NCBI GenBank assembly: GCA_013177805.1
Contig: JABLXU010000029.1
Location: 1 to 64,000 of the forward strand
Source of the DNA: Candidatus Omnitrophota bacterium
GTDB lineage: Bacteria > Hinthialibacterota > Hinthialibacteria > Hinthialibacterales > Hinthialibacteraceae
Direction of reading: 5' to 3'
Length of the DNA stretch: 64,000 nucleotides
Position numbers and translations under genes: made by a program
Shown here: piece after piece, positions 28,309-38,144 of the stretch
Layout of the letters: each line of letters begins with the position of its first letter
Numbering within the stretch: the stretch's first letter is position 1
Notes under the pieces: generated by a model
What the model was told of the DNA's origin: nothing
Databases searched by the model: none
What the model saw: the letters and a program-made list of their open reading frames with translations, nothing else

Positions 28309-29319
28309 ATGAAAAAAATCTTCATTACGGGAGCCACGGGATATCTGGGAGAGGCTATATGCCAAGAAGCCCATCGGCGGGGATACGCCATCCGGGCCTT
28401 GTGCCGCCGCGAACCGGCCGCGGGAATGTTTCCCGAAGGAGTAGAAGTGTGCCGGGGGGATATCACCGACCTCTCTTCGCTGGCCCGGGCGCTTCAGGAT
28501 TGTGCAGCCGTCATCCACGCGGCGGGCCTGGTTTCGATCTGGCGGCGGGATCCTGTGGATTTTTACCGGATCAATGTGGAAGGGACCGAAAACGTCTTGC
28601 GCGCGGCAGGGGAGAAAAAAATCCGGGTGGTTTATACCTCGTCGTTCTTCGCCCTCGGCCCCACCAGCGCGGCCCCTGCCAATGAATCCTGGCAGAACCC
28701 CAATGTTCCTTTCCCCACGCATTACGCCCGCAGCAAGGCCTTGGCTCTCCAAAAAGTGAAATCCTGGATCGTGGAAGGATACGACATCGTGCCGGTGTAT
28801 CCGGCCCTGATCTATGGCCCAGGCAAAGCCACGCAGGGCAACCATATCACCCAAATGATCGCGGATTATGTCCACCGCAAGATTCCTGGAATCCTGGGCA
28901 GCGGGGAGCAACGCTGGACCTTTTCATATGTCACCGATGTGGCCCAAGGCCATCTTTTGGCGCTGGAAAAAGGCGAACCCGGCGAAGGCTACATCCTGGG
29001 CGGCGAAGACGCGAGCCTGCTGGAGTTTTTGGAATTGCTGGAAACGGTCACCGGGGTGAAACGCCCCCGCCGCCGGATTCCCTTCGCGGCGGCCAAGGCG
29101 GCGGCTTGCGTGGAAGAATTCCGGGCGCGGTGGTCCAGCGCCTACATCCCCCGCCTCACCCGCGAAGTCGTGGATGTGTATAAATACCACTGGCGGTTCT
29201 CGTCCCAAAAAGCCATTACGCAATTGGGCTATACCCGCACGCCCTTAAAGGTGGGTATCCTCAAAACCCTCGAATCGCTCGGACTGGCTCCACCGGAAAA
29301 CCGGAATACGATTTTGTAA
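28309..29319 (+). CDS. Extended SDR NAD-dependent sugar epimerase/dehydratase
   Basis: 336 residues. G-A-T-G-Y-L-G near the N-terminus binds NAD; Y-A-R-S-K is the catalytic Y-x-x-x-K; S-S-F and Y-P-A-L-I-Y-G-P-G are the remaining family blocks. It is closest in style to hopanoid-associated epimerases (HpnA-like) and dihydroflavonol-reductase-like SDRs. It lies between kdsB and an RmlA-type gene, so a role in nucleotide-sugar or polysaccharide synthesis is plausible. It ends 65 bp from the convergent RmlA-type gene. Confidence 0.85.
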   Translation: MKKIFITGATGYLGEAICQEAHRRGYAIRALCRREPAAGMFPEGVEVCRGDITDLSSLARALQDCAAVIHAAGLVSIWRRDPVDFYRINVEGTENVLRAAGEKKIRVVYTSSFFALGPTSAAPANESWQNPNVPFPTHYARSKALALQKVKSWIVEGYDIVPVYPALIYGPGKATQGNHITQMIADYVHRKIPGILGSGEQRWTFSYVTDVAQGHLLALEKGEPGEGYILGGEDASLLEFLELLETVTGVKRPRRRIPFAAAKAAACVEEFRARWSSAYIPRLTREVVDVYKYHWRFSSQKAITQLGYTRTPLKVGILKTLESLGLAPPENRNTIL

Positions 29320-29383
29320 TATACTTCACGTTCTGTTTGTCCCGTACCCTCCCCTCACTCCATCATACGCTTCTCCGCCGTCC

Positions 29384-30448
29384 TCACCCCAGTTCGGCCT
29401 CACTGTCGTCCGAAAGGAGCAGCTTATGCGAGCGGGGCCGGCGGGAGGAGCTGGTGATGGTCACATTGCGCCCGAGGATGCTGTTGTCGATGCGCTTCTC
29501 GATGTGGCTGATTTCGCAATCCTGCATAATGACGCTATATTCCACCTCGCAACTGATGAGTTCTGAATTGGAGCCGATCGAAGTAAAACTGCCCACGAAC
29601 GCGTCCCGGATGGTGCAATTTTCACCGATAATCACCGGGCCCCGGATGGTGCTGCTTTCCACGCGGGTCCCTCTCCCGATCCGAACCGATCCGCGGATGT
29701 CCGATTTCTCGTCCGTGTACCCTTCGATGTTCGTTTCCAGGTTTTGCAGCACCAGGCGGTTGGCTTCGATCATGTCTTCCGGATTGCCCGCGTCGATCCA
29801 CCAGCCCTGAAGGGTGTGATGCTCGACCCGGCCGCCGGTGTCGATGATGCCCTGGATCGCGTCGGTGATTTCGTACTCGCCCCGCGCGGAAGGTTTCATT
29901 TTGTGCACAATTTCATGGATGACAGGGCTGAAGATATAGATCCCGATGCAGGCCAGGTTGGAGGGCGGAACCTTGGGTTTTTCGACGAGGCGCACCACCC
30001 GGTCGTCTTCCACCACGGCGATTCCATAGAGTTGAGGCTTGTCGGTATGGCGCAGAAAAAGCAGGGCATGCAATTGGTTCTTCTGAAAGCGCTCCACCGC
30101 CGATTGCAATCCATCTTGAAGCAGATTATCACCGAGATACATGATGAATGGATCGCCCCCCAGAAATTCCTTCGAGACCATGATGGTATGGGCGATGCCC
30201 AGAGGCTGCTCTTGGGGAATATAGGTCAGTTTTACACCGAACTGGCTGCCATCCTTGAGAACTTCCTCCATGTCGCGGGTATTGTCTCCCACCACGATGC
30301 CGATATCCGTCACGCCGACTTTCTTGATCGCGTCGATAGCGTATTGCACCAACGGTTTGTTGGCGATGGGGATTAACGGTTTGGAGTTGGTGAACGTCAA
30401 CGGCCGCAGCCGTTTGCCGCGGCCGGCGCATGGAATCAGGGCTTTCAT
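29384..30448 (-). CDS. Long-form glucose-1-phosphate thymidylyltransferase
   Basis: 354 residues. The nucleotidyltransferase domain shows G-R-G-K-R-L-R-P-L-T, K-P-L-I-P-I-A-N-K-P, Y-L-G-D-N-L and W-I-D-A-G, followed by a left-handed beta-helix C-terminus (I-G-R-G-T-R-V, G-P-V-I-I-G-E-N-C-T-I). This is the layout of the long RmlA family (TIGR01208-like). The ATG at 30448 has AGGAG 7 nt upstream. It probably makes dTDP-glucose, feeding the surface polysaccharide genes. Confidence 0.9.
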   Translation of the reverse strand: MKALIPCAGRGKRLRPLTFTNSKPLIPIANKPLVQYAIDAIKKVGVTDIGIVVGDNTRDMEEVLKDGSQFGVKLTYIPQEQPLGIAHTIMVSKEFLGGDPFIMYLGDNLLQDGLQSAVERFQKNQLHALLFLRHTDKPQLYGIAVVEDDRVVRLVEKPKVPPSNLACIGIYIFSPVIHEIVHKMKPSARGEYEITDAIQGIIDTGGRVEHHTLQGWWIDAGNPEDMIEANRLVLQNLETNIEGYTDEKSDIRGSVRIGRGTRVESSTIRGPVIIGENCTIRDAFVGSFTSIGSNSELISCEVEYSVIMQDCEISHIEKRIDNSILGRNVTITSSSRRPRSHKLLLSDDSEAELG

Positions 30449-30757
30449 GAAAGCTCTCCTACCAATCGGTTTCAATGGCCAGGTGTGGCGCGAAGCGCGC
30501 ACGGCTTCTGCCAGAACATAAATGTAATCGCATTTCGGGAGATGTTAAGGTTCATCCCGGCGGAGGGCACTTCCTCCGGATTGGTCACGCCGGAGATTCG
30601 GCATGGTCTGGGACTGTAACACCGCTCATGGGGCCGGTCCTCACCAGGATGGAGACCGGTGATGTCTAAAAAGGCAATGGATACGAATGATTCGCTTGTA
30701 GAGAAAGTTTACTCCCTTCCCATCTCGTGGAAGTGGGTTTCTCTTGATCCCGCTTTT
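30449..30757. other. Intergenic region with hairpin
   Basis: 309 bp. A hairpin with arms CCGGTC and GACCGG lies near 30633-30658, within sequence that could end the surface-protein transcript or lead the RmlA-type gene. No gene is supported. Confidence 0.4.
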
Positions 30758-33700
30758 TTAGTCTTCACCCGGAATGTCAATTTCCGGCAATTCGTAGGCA
30801 GGAACCACCGGCTCGGGAATGGCGGCGGGATAGTACACCTTTCCGGAAGAGACCCCGGCGGTCCGGAACGTCCAGGTTTTCGAAAAGGACTTGCCCCCGA
30901 TGGTGGCTTCGATATGCGCCTCATACGCGGTTCCCGCGGAGAGAGGTTTGACAGCCGCCATGGCAAAGACATACGGGTAATAGGAATCGGGCATGAAGGT
31001 CAGCAAGGTCAAATTGCTGCCCCCCACCGGTTTGAGATAATAGGACTGAACACTGATGGACGAATTGCGGGGCGAGAACAAGGTCACCGCGTATCCCACC
31101 GGATAAGCCGCGCCGGGGAACGGATTGGGCGATTCCCCGCCGCCGAACGCCACGGGAACATCGGTTTGGTTCTCCCCAGGATAGACGGTGATCGTCGCGT
31201 CTTGGGAAGAGAGCGCCCCGTAATTCACCGTGTAATACCGGTCTTCCTGGCCGTATCCTAAGAGAGTCAAACCGCCGTGCAAAACCGGGTACCGGTGGAA
31301 TGGTCCGCTGACCTGAATATCGATACAATCCGACGCGCTTTCTGAAACCGATTTCGATCCGATCCCTTCCCACACGTTACCGGTTGGGAAACCGAAATGC
31401 TGCGCCCGGTCCCAAGCCCGTACGCCGGTGAACCCCGGCAAACTGGGATCCTCTTGGTGCGAGATGATCCGGTTCAAATACATATAATGGCTGTGCGCCT
31501 CGGAGGATTGAATTAAAGAGGAATGCAAACTCATGGGAGCGATGCCCGCCCAGGCGCGGTGGAAATTGACGCGGGCCAGCGCTTCTTCCGCCACCGAGGG
31601 GTATTCGGTTTTAGGGGTTGGCGTTGGGGTCGGCGGCATGGAGGGAGTCGGTGTGGGAATGACATCCGGCGCCTGGATGACCGAGATATTATCGAGCGTG
31701 ACTGTGGCGCTTCCATTCGGCCCGCCCGCGGACAAGATGAAGGGGGCCGTATCGTTGATCACACTCAAAACGTATTCGTGCTCTCCCACGGAGGTTTTCA
31801 AGTAATAAAGTCCGAAACACCCCTTGCTGGACAAGGCCAGGATGTTGTTATCGGCGGAGGAGGCGATCACCGTGTAGCGGATAATGTAGTTCTTCCCCTT
31901 CACATCCCCGTCCAACGGCTGTTGAAGCGTGCTCCAGCTGCTTTTACTTCCATTGTAGCGGGCTTGGCCATTGGTTATCGTCCATCCCGTGTCTAACGTC
32001 CAATCCATTTCCGAATCGAAGGTGCCGTTCTTGATCAGTTCCACGTATCCATGCTCATTGGGCGTCATGGTCGGCGTCGGAGTAATGGTTGGCGTGGGGG
32101 TTGAGGTAGGAGTAGAAGTATTCGTCGGTTCGGGGGTTGCGGTTTCCGTGGGTGTGTTCGTCGGCTCCGGAGTCGATGTATTCGTTGGAGTATTGGTTGG
32201 CTCGGGTGTATGGGTTGGGGTATTCGTCGGCTTTGCGGTCGGCGTATTCGTTGGCGCCGGTGTGAACGTAAGAGTAGGAGTTGGAGTTGGTTCCTGGACA
32301 AGTTTCAGGATCAGGTTATCCAATACCACCGTGCCCCGCCCATTGTTACCGCCCGCGGAAATCATAAACGGCGCCGCGTCATTAGTGACAGTCAATTCCA
32401 CCGAATGGGTACCCACGGTGGAATTCAAATAAACCAACCCAAAATTCCCCTTGCTGGATAAGGCGAGAATATTCGTGGCTGCCGATGATTCGATCACCGT
32501 GTATTCCAGGCGGTAAAGTTGCCCCTTGCGGTCTTCCGCCAAATCCTGCTGCATATAACTCCATGCTTGATTCGTGCCGTCATACCGGGCCACGCCATCC
32601 GCGATCGACCAGCCTCGGTCCTTGATCCACTCGCTGTCCGTCTGGAAATCGCCGTTTTTCAAGACACCGGTATCGACCGGGACTGGAGTCGGCGTCGGGG
32701 TGCTTACTTTTGTTGGACTCGGTGGAACATGAGTAGGGGTAGCGGTGGGATTGGCACCCGCGGGAATAAAAGAAATATCATCCAGCACGATTCTTCCCGC
32801 GCCGTTGGATCCGCCCGCCGAGATGAGCAACGGCGCCTGGGGATTGGTGACCTTCACTTCGACCTCGTGCCGGCCCACGGTCGAACTCAAATACACAACC
32901 CCACAATTTCCCCGGCTCGACAAAGCCAGGATCTGATCCTCCCGCGAGGCTTCGATCACGGTATATCCCAACCAGGCGGTCATTCCTTGCTCGTCACCGG
33001 CCAGGTCCTGCTCCAGGTAACTCCACCCTTTCTGGCTCCCGTCATAGCGGGCGGCACCGTCAGCAATGGTCCACCCCGCTTGCAGTGTCCAGGCGCTGGA
33101 GTCATGAAATCCCCCGTTGCGGACAAGATCTCCTACTTGCGCGGGAGTTGCCGTGGGAGTAGGCGCTTCCGTGGGAGTGGCAGTGGGCGCCGCGGTGGGG
33201 GTAACGGTAGGCGCAAGCGTGGCCGTGGGAGAGGGCGAAGGAGTTGGACTGGGTTCCGGCGTCGCAGTGGCCGGAATCGTCGGCTCCGGGTAACCCAAGA
33301 ATAACACAGGCGCGGCCGCATAGATATACTGGGCCGCTCCTTCAAACGGGATCACCGCGACGATGAAAAGATAGGAGGATCCAAATTGGGGACCTTCCGT
33401 CACGATCCCGCCTGGATATCTCACGCCTTCTCTCCAGGTGAAACTTTTCACCTCTCCGCTTCCCGTCAATCCTAAAAAATTGGCGGGTTCAACCGTGTTG
33501 ACATAGATATGGTAGTCCTTGATTCCCTCAATGTCCGTATTCCAATGAATGGTCAACGCCCGGTCATCTTCCTCGTCCTGATCCACTTTTCCCACCAAAT
33601 TTTCCGTGGAATGTTCATCATCCGTAACTACAATGGTATTGATTGGAACGTCAATTATTCCGGGTGTCGGAGTGAGCGGACCAGGGGAAGTCGGCGTCGC

Positions 33701-34927
33701 GGTAGGTTCCGGTTCCAATGTTGGAGAAGGCGAGGGGAGGCTGGTGGGTATGGGGCTGGGTTCCTCCGGCGTGGGACTTGGTTCTTCCGGCGTGGGCGTT
33801 GGTTGCGCCAACGGTGTCGATACGAAGAACGACAAGTCATCCACCAAGACATCCGCCCCCGCGGATTGCAACACCAGGTATGATGGGCCGGCGCTGATAT
33901 GGCCAAACAGAGGGACTTTCATCCACCCATCCGTGGGGATCCGGCCGCCGGGAACAAATACAGCGAAATGGGTATCGGCTCCGTTGGTCATCAAAAAAAC
34001 GAAGGCGCTGTTGTCGTCCGCGGCGCTCATTCGCTTAATATACACTTCCCCCCGGGCGGGGCCGGTTTGCTCATCAGAGATCTTGAGAGTAATAAAGGCA
34101 TTGGCAACCGCCTCCGCCGCGGGTAACAGCATGCAGCCCGTTCCCCCGGTTGACGCGAAATGATTGTCTCCATTCGCCTTGGGCCGTTGTGTCCCCGTTA
34201 ACAAGATGTCAAATCCCCAATCATTCAGCGACGCGAAACCGGGATCGACCGGTAGAGGGAACGGAACATCAGCCGGCAAGTCTCCGTCTCCTTGGGTTTG
34301 ATTGAATAAGGTTCCATTCGGGAAGGCAGTCAAAGTCATGCGGGTAATCGTGACATGGGCTGTTTCTTTGCCTCCATTGAAAACCTGGAAGGCGGGAAAC
34401 ACCACACCGGTATGGCTGAAAAAGAAAAGTGTGTAAATTGAACTTTGATTCACTTTTAAATTGGCACCCGAAGGATTGTCAAACGCAACACACGTGTGGC
34501 TGACGGCTCCATCAAACACGATACTCGCCAAGTTGACCTGATCGGTATCGGTTTGATATTCGAGCGCCAAGATTCCCTCTGGTTCCACTGTCATGGGACT
34601 CGAATGGATCACCAACACCCCCTCGTCCGGCCGGGCCGTCACTTCCACTCGCCCGTCCACAAAATCAAGACGGGCCGGCTGATAGGAACCGACCGGTACC
34701 TGGAAAAACAGGCCGGCGCTGAGCTCGATCTCCCGGGATGAATCGGTCAGAGCGGCATCGCCAACAAAAACGGATTCCACCAGCCCTGGCGTAGCGGGAG
34801 GGAAAAACAGAAACCATCCAGGGAGCATGATTTGTATGAAAAAGCGGCCCAAGCAGTTCCCTCCGTAAGAAAGCGTCCGGGGGGATGAAACGAAAGGGAA
34901 AAGACGTGGTTGGTTAGAACGAGTCAT
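30758..34927 (-). CDS. Giant surface protein: FN3-like, three repeated modules, Pro/Thr linkers, CAP domain
   Basis: About 1389 residues. A hydrophobic N-terminal export segment follows the ATG at 34927 (other starts at 34936 and 34972 are possible). In order: a beta-rich N-terminal region; a Pro/Thr/Glu linker (33660-33815); an FN3-like domain (33296-33650) shared with the protein at 7150-9137; a linker; then three homologous modules of about 120 residues (33125-32770, 32670-32300, 32040-31670), each with G-W-x-I-x-x-G and I-L-A-L-S-S. Linkers separate them, the longest being a T-x-x-P-T array (32050-32295). A CAP/SCP domain ([16 protein letters not shown]) and a final beta domain complete it. 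It is probably a cell-surface adhesin or matrix component. Confidence 0.8.
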   Translation of the reverse strand: MTRSNQPRLFPFVSSPRTLSYGGNCLGRFFIQIMLPGWFLFFPPATPGLVESVFVGDAALTDSSREIELSAGLFFQVPVGSYQPARLDFVDGRVEVTARPDEGVLVIHSSPMTVEPEGILALEYQTDTDQVNLASIVFDGAVSHTCVAFDNPSGANLKVNQSSIYTLFFFSHTGVVFPAFQVFNGGKETAHVTITRMTLTAFPNGTLFNQTQGDGDLPADVPFPLPVDPGFASLNDWGFDILLTGTQRPKANGDNHFASTGGTGCMLLPAAEAVANAFITLKISDEQTGPARGEVYIKRMSAADDNSAFVFLMTNGADTHFAVFVPGGRIPTDGWMKVPLFGHISAGPSYLVLQSAGADVLVDDLSFFVSTPLAQPTPTPEEPSPTPEEPSPIPTSLPSPSPTLEPEPTATPTSPGPLTPTPGIIDVPINTIVVTDDEHSTENLVGKVDQDEEDDRALTIHWNTDIEGIKDYHIYVNTVEPANFLGLTGSGEVKSFTWREGVRYPGGIVTEGPQFGSSYLFIVAVIPFEGAAQYIYAAAPVLFLGYPEPTIPATATPEPSPTPSPSPTATLAPTVTPTAAPTATPTEAPTPTATPAQVGDLVRNGGFHDSSAWTLQAGWTIADGAARYDGSQKGWSYLEQDLAGDEQGMTAWLGYTVIEASREDQILALSSRGNCGVVYLSSTVGRHEVEVKVTNPQAPLLISAGGSNGAGRIVLDDISFIPAGANPTATPTHVPPSPTKVSTPTPTPVPVDTGVLKNGDFQTDSEWIKDRGWSIADGVARYDGTNQAWSYMQQDLAEDRKGQLYRLEYTVIESSAATNILALSSKGNFGLVYLNSTVGTHSVELTVTNDAAPFMISAGGNNGRGTVVLDNLILKLVQEPTPTPTLTFTPAPTNTPTAKPTNTPTHTPEPTNTPTNTSTPEPTNTPTETATPEPTNTSTPTSTPTPTITPTPTMTPNEHGYVELIKNGTFDSEMDWTLDTGWTITNGQARYNGSKSSWSTLQQPLDGDVKGKNYIIRYTVIASSADNNILALSSKGCFGLYYLKTSVGEHEYVLSVINDTAPFILSAGGPNGSATVTLDNISVIQAPDVIPTPTPSMPPTPTPTPKTEYPSVAEEALARVNFHRAWAGIAPMSLHSSLIQSSEAHSHYMYLNRIISHQEDPSLPGFTGVRAWDRAQHFGFPTGNVWEGIGSKSVSESASDCIDIQVSGPFHRYPVLHGGLTLLGYGQEDRYYTVNYGALSSQDATITVYPGENQTDVPVAFGGGESPNPFPGAAYPVGYAVTLFSPRNSSISVQSYYLKPVGGSNLTLLTFMPDSYYPYVFAMAAVKPLSAGTAYEAHIEATIGGKSFSKTWTFRTAGVSSGKVYYPAAIPEPVVPAYELPEIDIPGED

Positions 34928-35036
34928 GAAAAACATCCCGGTTCGAAAATAATGACCTATAAGTAAAGACAACCCGGTTCAGCTCATTGTATCGGCCCGG
35001 GATTCATTTTTCTGAACTATCGGCGTCTTTCCCCTC

Positions 35037-36257
35037 TCACCGCGTCAACGAAAGGGCAAAAACCAGATTGGAATGCGGGGCGTCCGGATGAAATACCGCG
35101 TTTTGACAGACCACGCTGGCCGGCTGGACGGTAACCCGCCGATCGGTCAACGCGCCGGTCATTTTCACGTCCACGATTCGGACTCCAACAAACCGGACTA
35201 TTCGAAAATATGCCGTGTCCCCCGTTCCAGTGACCTTGTCGTGCAAGGGAAGAATCCGCGCCTGGCCCTTAATGTTTTCCAAAGCCAAACGGATCGTGGA
35301 ACTGACCCCGGTATCGCCGTTGGCCCATTTGCACCACACTCCGCTTACGTCTTGTTCCAGCATCATATTCCCGGACAAGGCCAGCTCTTCAGCCCTGCAT
35401 CCCTGTTGAATTTGCCGCACCAGGTCATCCGTACTGTTGTTCTCATACCCAATATCCAACGTTCCGAAATTGCCCGGCGCGTCTGGATATTTGCAGACGT
35501 CCGGCTTATTGGGGTAAAGATGAATTTCCACAATGCCATCGCCGTGCGGAGTAACCGATTTGGTTGCCTCGTCATATCCAAATTTATCCCCCCCGTTCAA
35601 AGCGGGACATGCCTCAGACGTGGCAATATACGTGGCATCGTAGGCCGCGTCCCACGATTCCTTGTACACCGTGAACGGCAACATGGGTAAAAACTCACCC
35701 GCGTTCATATCAAAGCCGATGATGCGGTCATCGAGGGTCGCGGCCGAGCGGGTCCGGAGCGACACTTCGTCCAGGTTGGTGAAAAAACCCAGAAACAGTT
35801 TCAAGGTCCCGTTGATTTCGGGTGTCCGGCGGGTTTCCACTTGTACGGTGTTGTAATAGGAGACGCCCGTGGTCTCCAGGGGGCTGTTCAAATCCAACGG
35901 ATTATGGATATACCCTACGACCACTCCCCCATCGGTCTCGTTGGTTTCATTGCGGTCGAGTGTGATGGATTCCTTCGCGGCGGTATTGAAGGACGAGAAG
36001 GTTTGCGAATAATCGCGGGCCAGCGACACATCGTCATTCTGGTTCGGCGTACCCGTCAATATATCCTCATCCGTTAATTGCGCCGCCCCCGCCAGCGCGG
36101 CAGAGTCCGCCGCCGCCTGCAATTCGCTTTTCGTCAGCATGATCCAACCGATATCCACGCTGAGGGCCAGAAAGCAAAAGAACAGCGTCAGACAAACCGC
36201 CACAAAGACCAATACATTGCCTTTTTGGTTTTCCCGATGGTTTCTCATGATACTCAT
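35037..36257 (-). CDS. TadG-like Flp pilus assembly / pilus-related protein
   Basis: 406 residues. One N-terminal membrane helix (G-N-V-L-V-F-V-A-V-C-L) leads into D-I-G-W and L-Q-A-A-A-D-S-A-A-L-A-G-A, the signature of TadE/TadG-like N-termini. The rest is an extracytoplasmic beta-rich domain. The ATG at 36257 follows AGGAAAGG; a GTG one codon upstream is less likely. No tadA/B/C genes are nearby, so its pilus role is uncertain. Confidence 0.8.
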   Translation of the reverse strand: MSIMRNHRENQKGNVLVFVAVCLTLFFCFLALSVDIGWIMLTKSELQAAADSAALAGAAQLTDEDILTGTPNQNDDVSLARDYSQTFSSFNTAAKESITLDRNETNETDGGVVVGYIHNPLDLNSPLETTGVSYYNTVQVETRRTPEINGTLKLFLGFFTNLDEVSLRTRSAATLDDRIIGFDMNAGEFLPMLPFTVYKESWDAAYDATYIATSEACPALNGGDKFGYDEATKSVTPHGDGIVEIHLYPNKPDVCKYPDAPGNFGTLDIGYENNSTDDLVRQIQQGCRAEELALSGNMMLEQDVSGVWCKWANGDTGVSSTIRLALENIKGQARILPLHDKVTGTGDTAYFRIVRFVGVRIVDVKMTGALTDRRVTVQPASVVCQNAVFHPDAPHSNLVFALSLTR

Positions 36258-36633
36258 CACCCTTTCCTGATTGACCCAATTATTCTATAACACATCAATT
36301 CAAATACCCAATTTTAATTACATTTTGTTACAATATATAATCATATACGATTTCATTCAAAAAGAAAAGAGTTTTTTTCTTTAGGATCAACATAAAACAC
36401 AATCCAGGAGGGGCGAGGAAGCCGCAGCTTGGTTTTTTCTGTACGGAGTGTCTCGCCGGAGAATCTCTAGCCCGGTTGCCGGCATGGGGAAAAATACTGA
36501 AATAACCTAGATACTCGAACGGATTTCAAACGAAATCCGTTCTTGCAAGAGCGAAACGCATTGCGCCTCTTCAGACCTCGCCGTGGTGACCGAATAATTA
36601 GGAAAGCCTATTTGACTTAGCGGCAGGACCGGC
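36258..36633. other. Divergent intergenic region with possible structured leader
   Basis: 376 bp. 36280-36400 is AT-rich and probably carries divergent promoters. From 36411 to 36500 the GC rises and GGCGAG (36412-36417) can pair with CTCGCC (36452-36457). TAGCCCGGTTGCC (36468-36480) resembles the 3' end of a GEMM aptamer, but the required 5' half is missing. A perfect inverted repeat follows at 36517-36542. Confidence 0.45.
36517..36542. repeat. Perfect 11-bp inverted repeat
   Basis: Arms GAACGGATTTC (36517-36527) and GAAATCCGTTC (36532-36542) flank loop AAAC, about 90 bp upstream of the GT87 gene at 36634. There is no U-tract after it, so it is an operator or leader hairpin rather than a proven terminator. 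Confidence 0.6.
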
Positions 36634-38007
36634 ATGAAAAATTCCACTGAAAACAACGCGGTGCAACTCCCACACCCCTTCGCGGATTTTTTCCTTAAAC
36701 CGAACTCCCTGAGACAACAAAGGATACGGACATTTGTACTCATCACCGTTCTCGTCCTGGGCGGACTGTCCTTGCTAACTCAGCATCGGTGGGTCCTGAC
36801 AACGGATTTTGAAAAAGATTTTTTGGCAGTATATGTATTAGCGCAAACTCTGGCCCATGGTTACGATATCTCCATACCTGTCAATGACTTAGCGCGTAAA
36901 TACGAGATTAACCTAAACAAACCGGCCTTTGTTCATCCTTCCCCCCATCCTCCCACCATGGGTTTTCTGCTCATGCCACTGGCCTTGTTCGGATACCGGA
37001 CTGCCAAAGTGGTCTGGTTTCTAGTCGAGTTAACATCCTTGTTTTATTCGATTTATCTATTTTCCATCATTAAAAGGAAGCCCCTCTCCTGGAAATGGAC
37101 ATTGGGCATCACCCTTGCGTTGCAAACGTGGCATCCCGTCATTTTGGAACTGTCCAACGGCCAGGTGCATGGTTTTTTGTTGCTCTGTCTGGCAGGGACA
37201 TGGTACGCAATGGATCGGAACCGTCCGGTCTTGGCCGGCGTATTGTTGGGCCTGGGTTTGCTGATCAAGCAACTGGCCTGGCCGGTGGGTCTTGTGTTCC
37301 TGGCGCGCAAGGATTACCGGGCGTTGGGGGCGGCCGCGGTTACCGTTTTGGCCGGGTATGGGACCGTAGCGTTATGGATCGGATACACTCCCGTTTACTT
37401 CTACCTGACCCAAACCCTGCCCGCGGTATCCGCCCTGTACCAGAACCATCCGCTCAATCTATCCCTCTGGACGATCGGCAACCGGCTCTTCCAAGGCACG
37501 CCGGGAGCCGACTTCGCCGGACACAAAATTGCTTTGATCCCTTTGCTAACCGCTCCGGCGGCCGGGCGGTTGGTAACGGTGGCGATCCCCTTGCTGCTCC
37601 TTCTCGTATTTTGGAGATCGATGGGCCGAATGAAAGATTCGGACATCCTTCTGAGCCTGGCGGTGTGCCTTAGCATCGTCCTCAATCCGTTCTCGTGGCC
37701 GCATTACTACGTATTGGCCCTGCTGCCCCTGGCGCAGGCGGTTCACCTCTTCGCCATGAATCATTTCCCGAAGAGGGAAACCAACTGGTTTTTAGTCATC
37801 GCCTTCTTTCTGATTCCCACCCCGTTCGATTGGAAAAACCTGGCATTTCTCTTATCTGGAATGCGCTATGATCCCGGCCACGTCATGGTGATCCACGCCC
37901 TGCCATCCCTGGTGATTTTGATCCCGGCGTTCGCGGTTATGGGATTGGCGGTTTTTCTGATCAGGGTGGGGTGCAGGAACACCTCCAGGGATAATGAAGC
38001 AAAGTAA
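36634..38007 (+). CDS. GT87-family (DUF2029) membrane glycosyltransferase
   Basis: 457 residues, about ten membrane helices. The first loop has T-D-F-E-K-D-F-L-A-V-Y (Asp58, Asp62), then D-L-A-R-K-Y and P-H-P-P-T-M-G, aligning along its length with the gene at 151-1503. L-I-K-Q-L-A-W-P is also shared. Both probably transfer sugars from polyprenyl-phosphate carriers on the periplasmic side. It is divergent from the TadG-like gene. Confidence 0.8.
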   Translation: MKNSTENNAVQLPHPFADFFLKPNSLRQQRIRTFVLITVLVLGGLSLLTQHRWVLTTDFEKDFLAVYVLAQTLAHGYDISIPVNDLARKYEINLNKPAFVHPSPHPPTMGFLLMPLALFGYRTAKVVWFLVELTSLFYSIYLFSIIKRKPLSWKWTLGITLALQTWHPVILELSNGQVHGFLLLCLAGTWYAMDRNRPVLAGVLLGLGLLIKQLAWPVGLVFLARKDYRALGAAAVTVLAGYGTVALWIGYTPVYFYLTQTLPAVSALYQNHPLNLSLWTIGNRLFQGTPGADFAGHKIALIPLLTAPAAGRLVTVAIPLLLLLVFWRSMGRMKDSDILLSLAVCLSIVLNPFSWPHYYVLALLPLAQAVHLFAMNHFPKRETNWFLVIAFFLIPTPFDWKNLAFLLSGMRYDPGHVMVIHALPSLVILIPAFAVMGLAVFLIRVGCRNTSRDNEAK

Positions 38008-38024
38008 AAACGCAATCCACAAAG

Positions 38025-38067
38025 AAAAACCCGCCTCTCGCTCATGGTTTGCATGAACGCAGGCGGG
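38025..38067 (-). terminator. Intrinsic terminator after the CBM9-like gene
   Basis: Arms CCCGCCT (minus 38067-38061) and AGGCGGG (38036-38030) with inner CATG pairing, followed on the minus strand by TTTTT (38029-38025). It ends the gene at 38145-39890 and lies just after the convergent GT87 gene. Confidence 0.65.
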
Positions 38068-38144
38068 CCGTCTCGAGTCAAAAAAAACAGCCTATTTAGA
38101 AAACTCTACCTAAAACAAGCAACTTCCGTTGGAGATCATTCCTA

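Noticed and set aside
36468..36480. TAGCCCGGTTGCC resembling the 3' end of a GEMM aptamer
   Set aside because: No matching 5' strand, no CAAACC-GNRA hairpin and no P1 pairing could be found.
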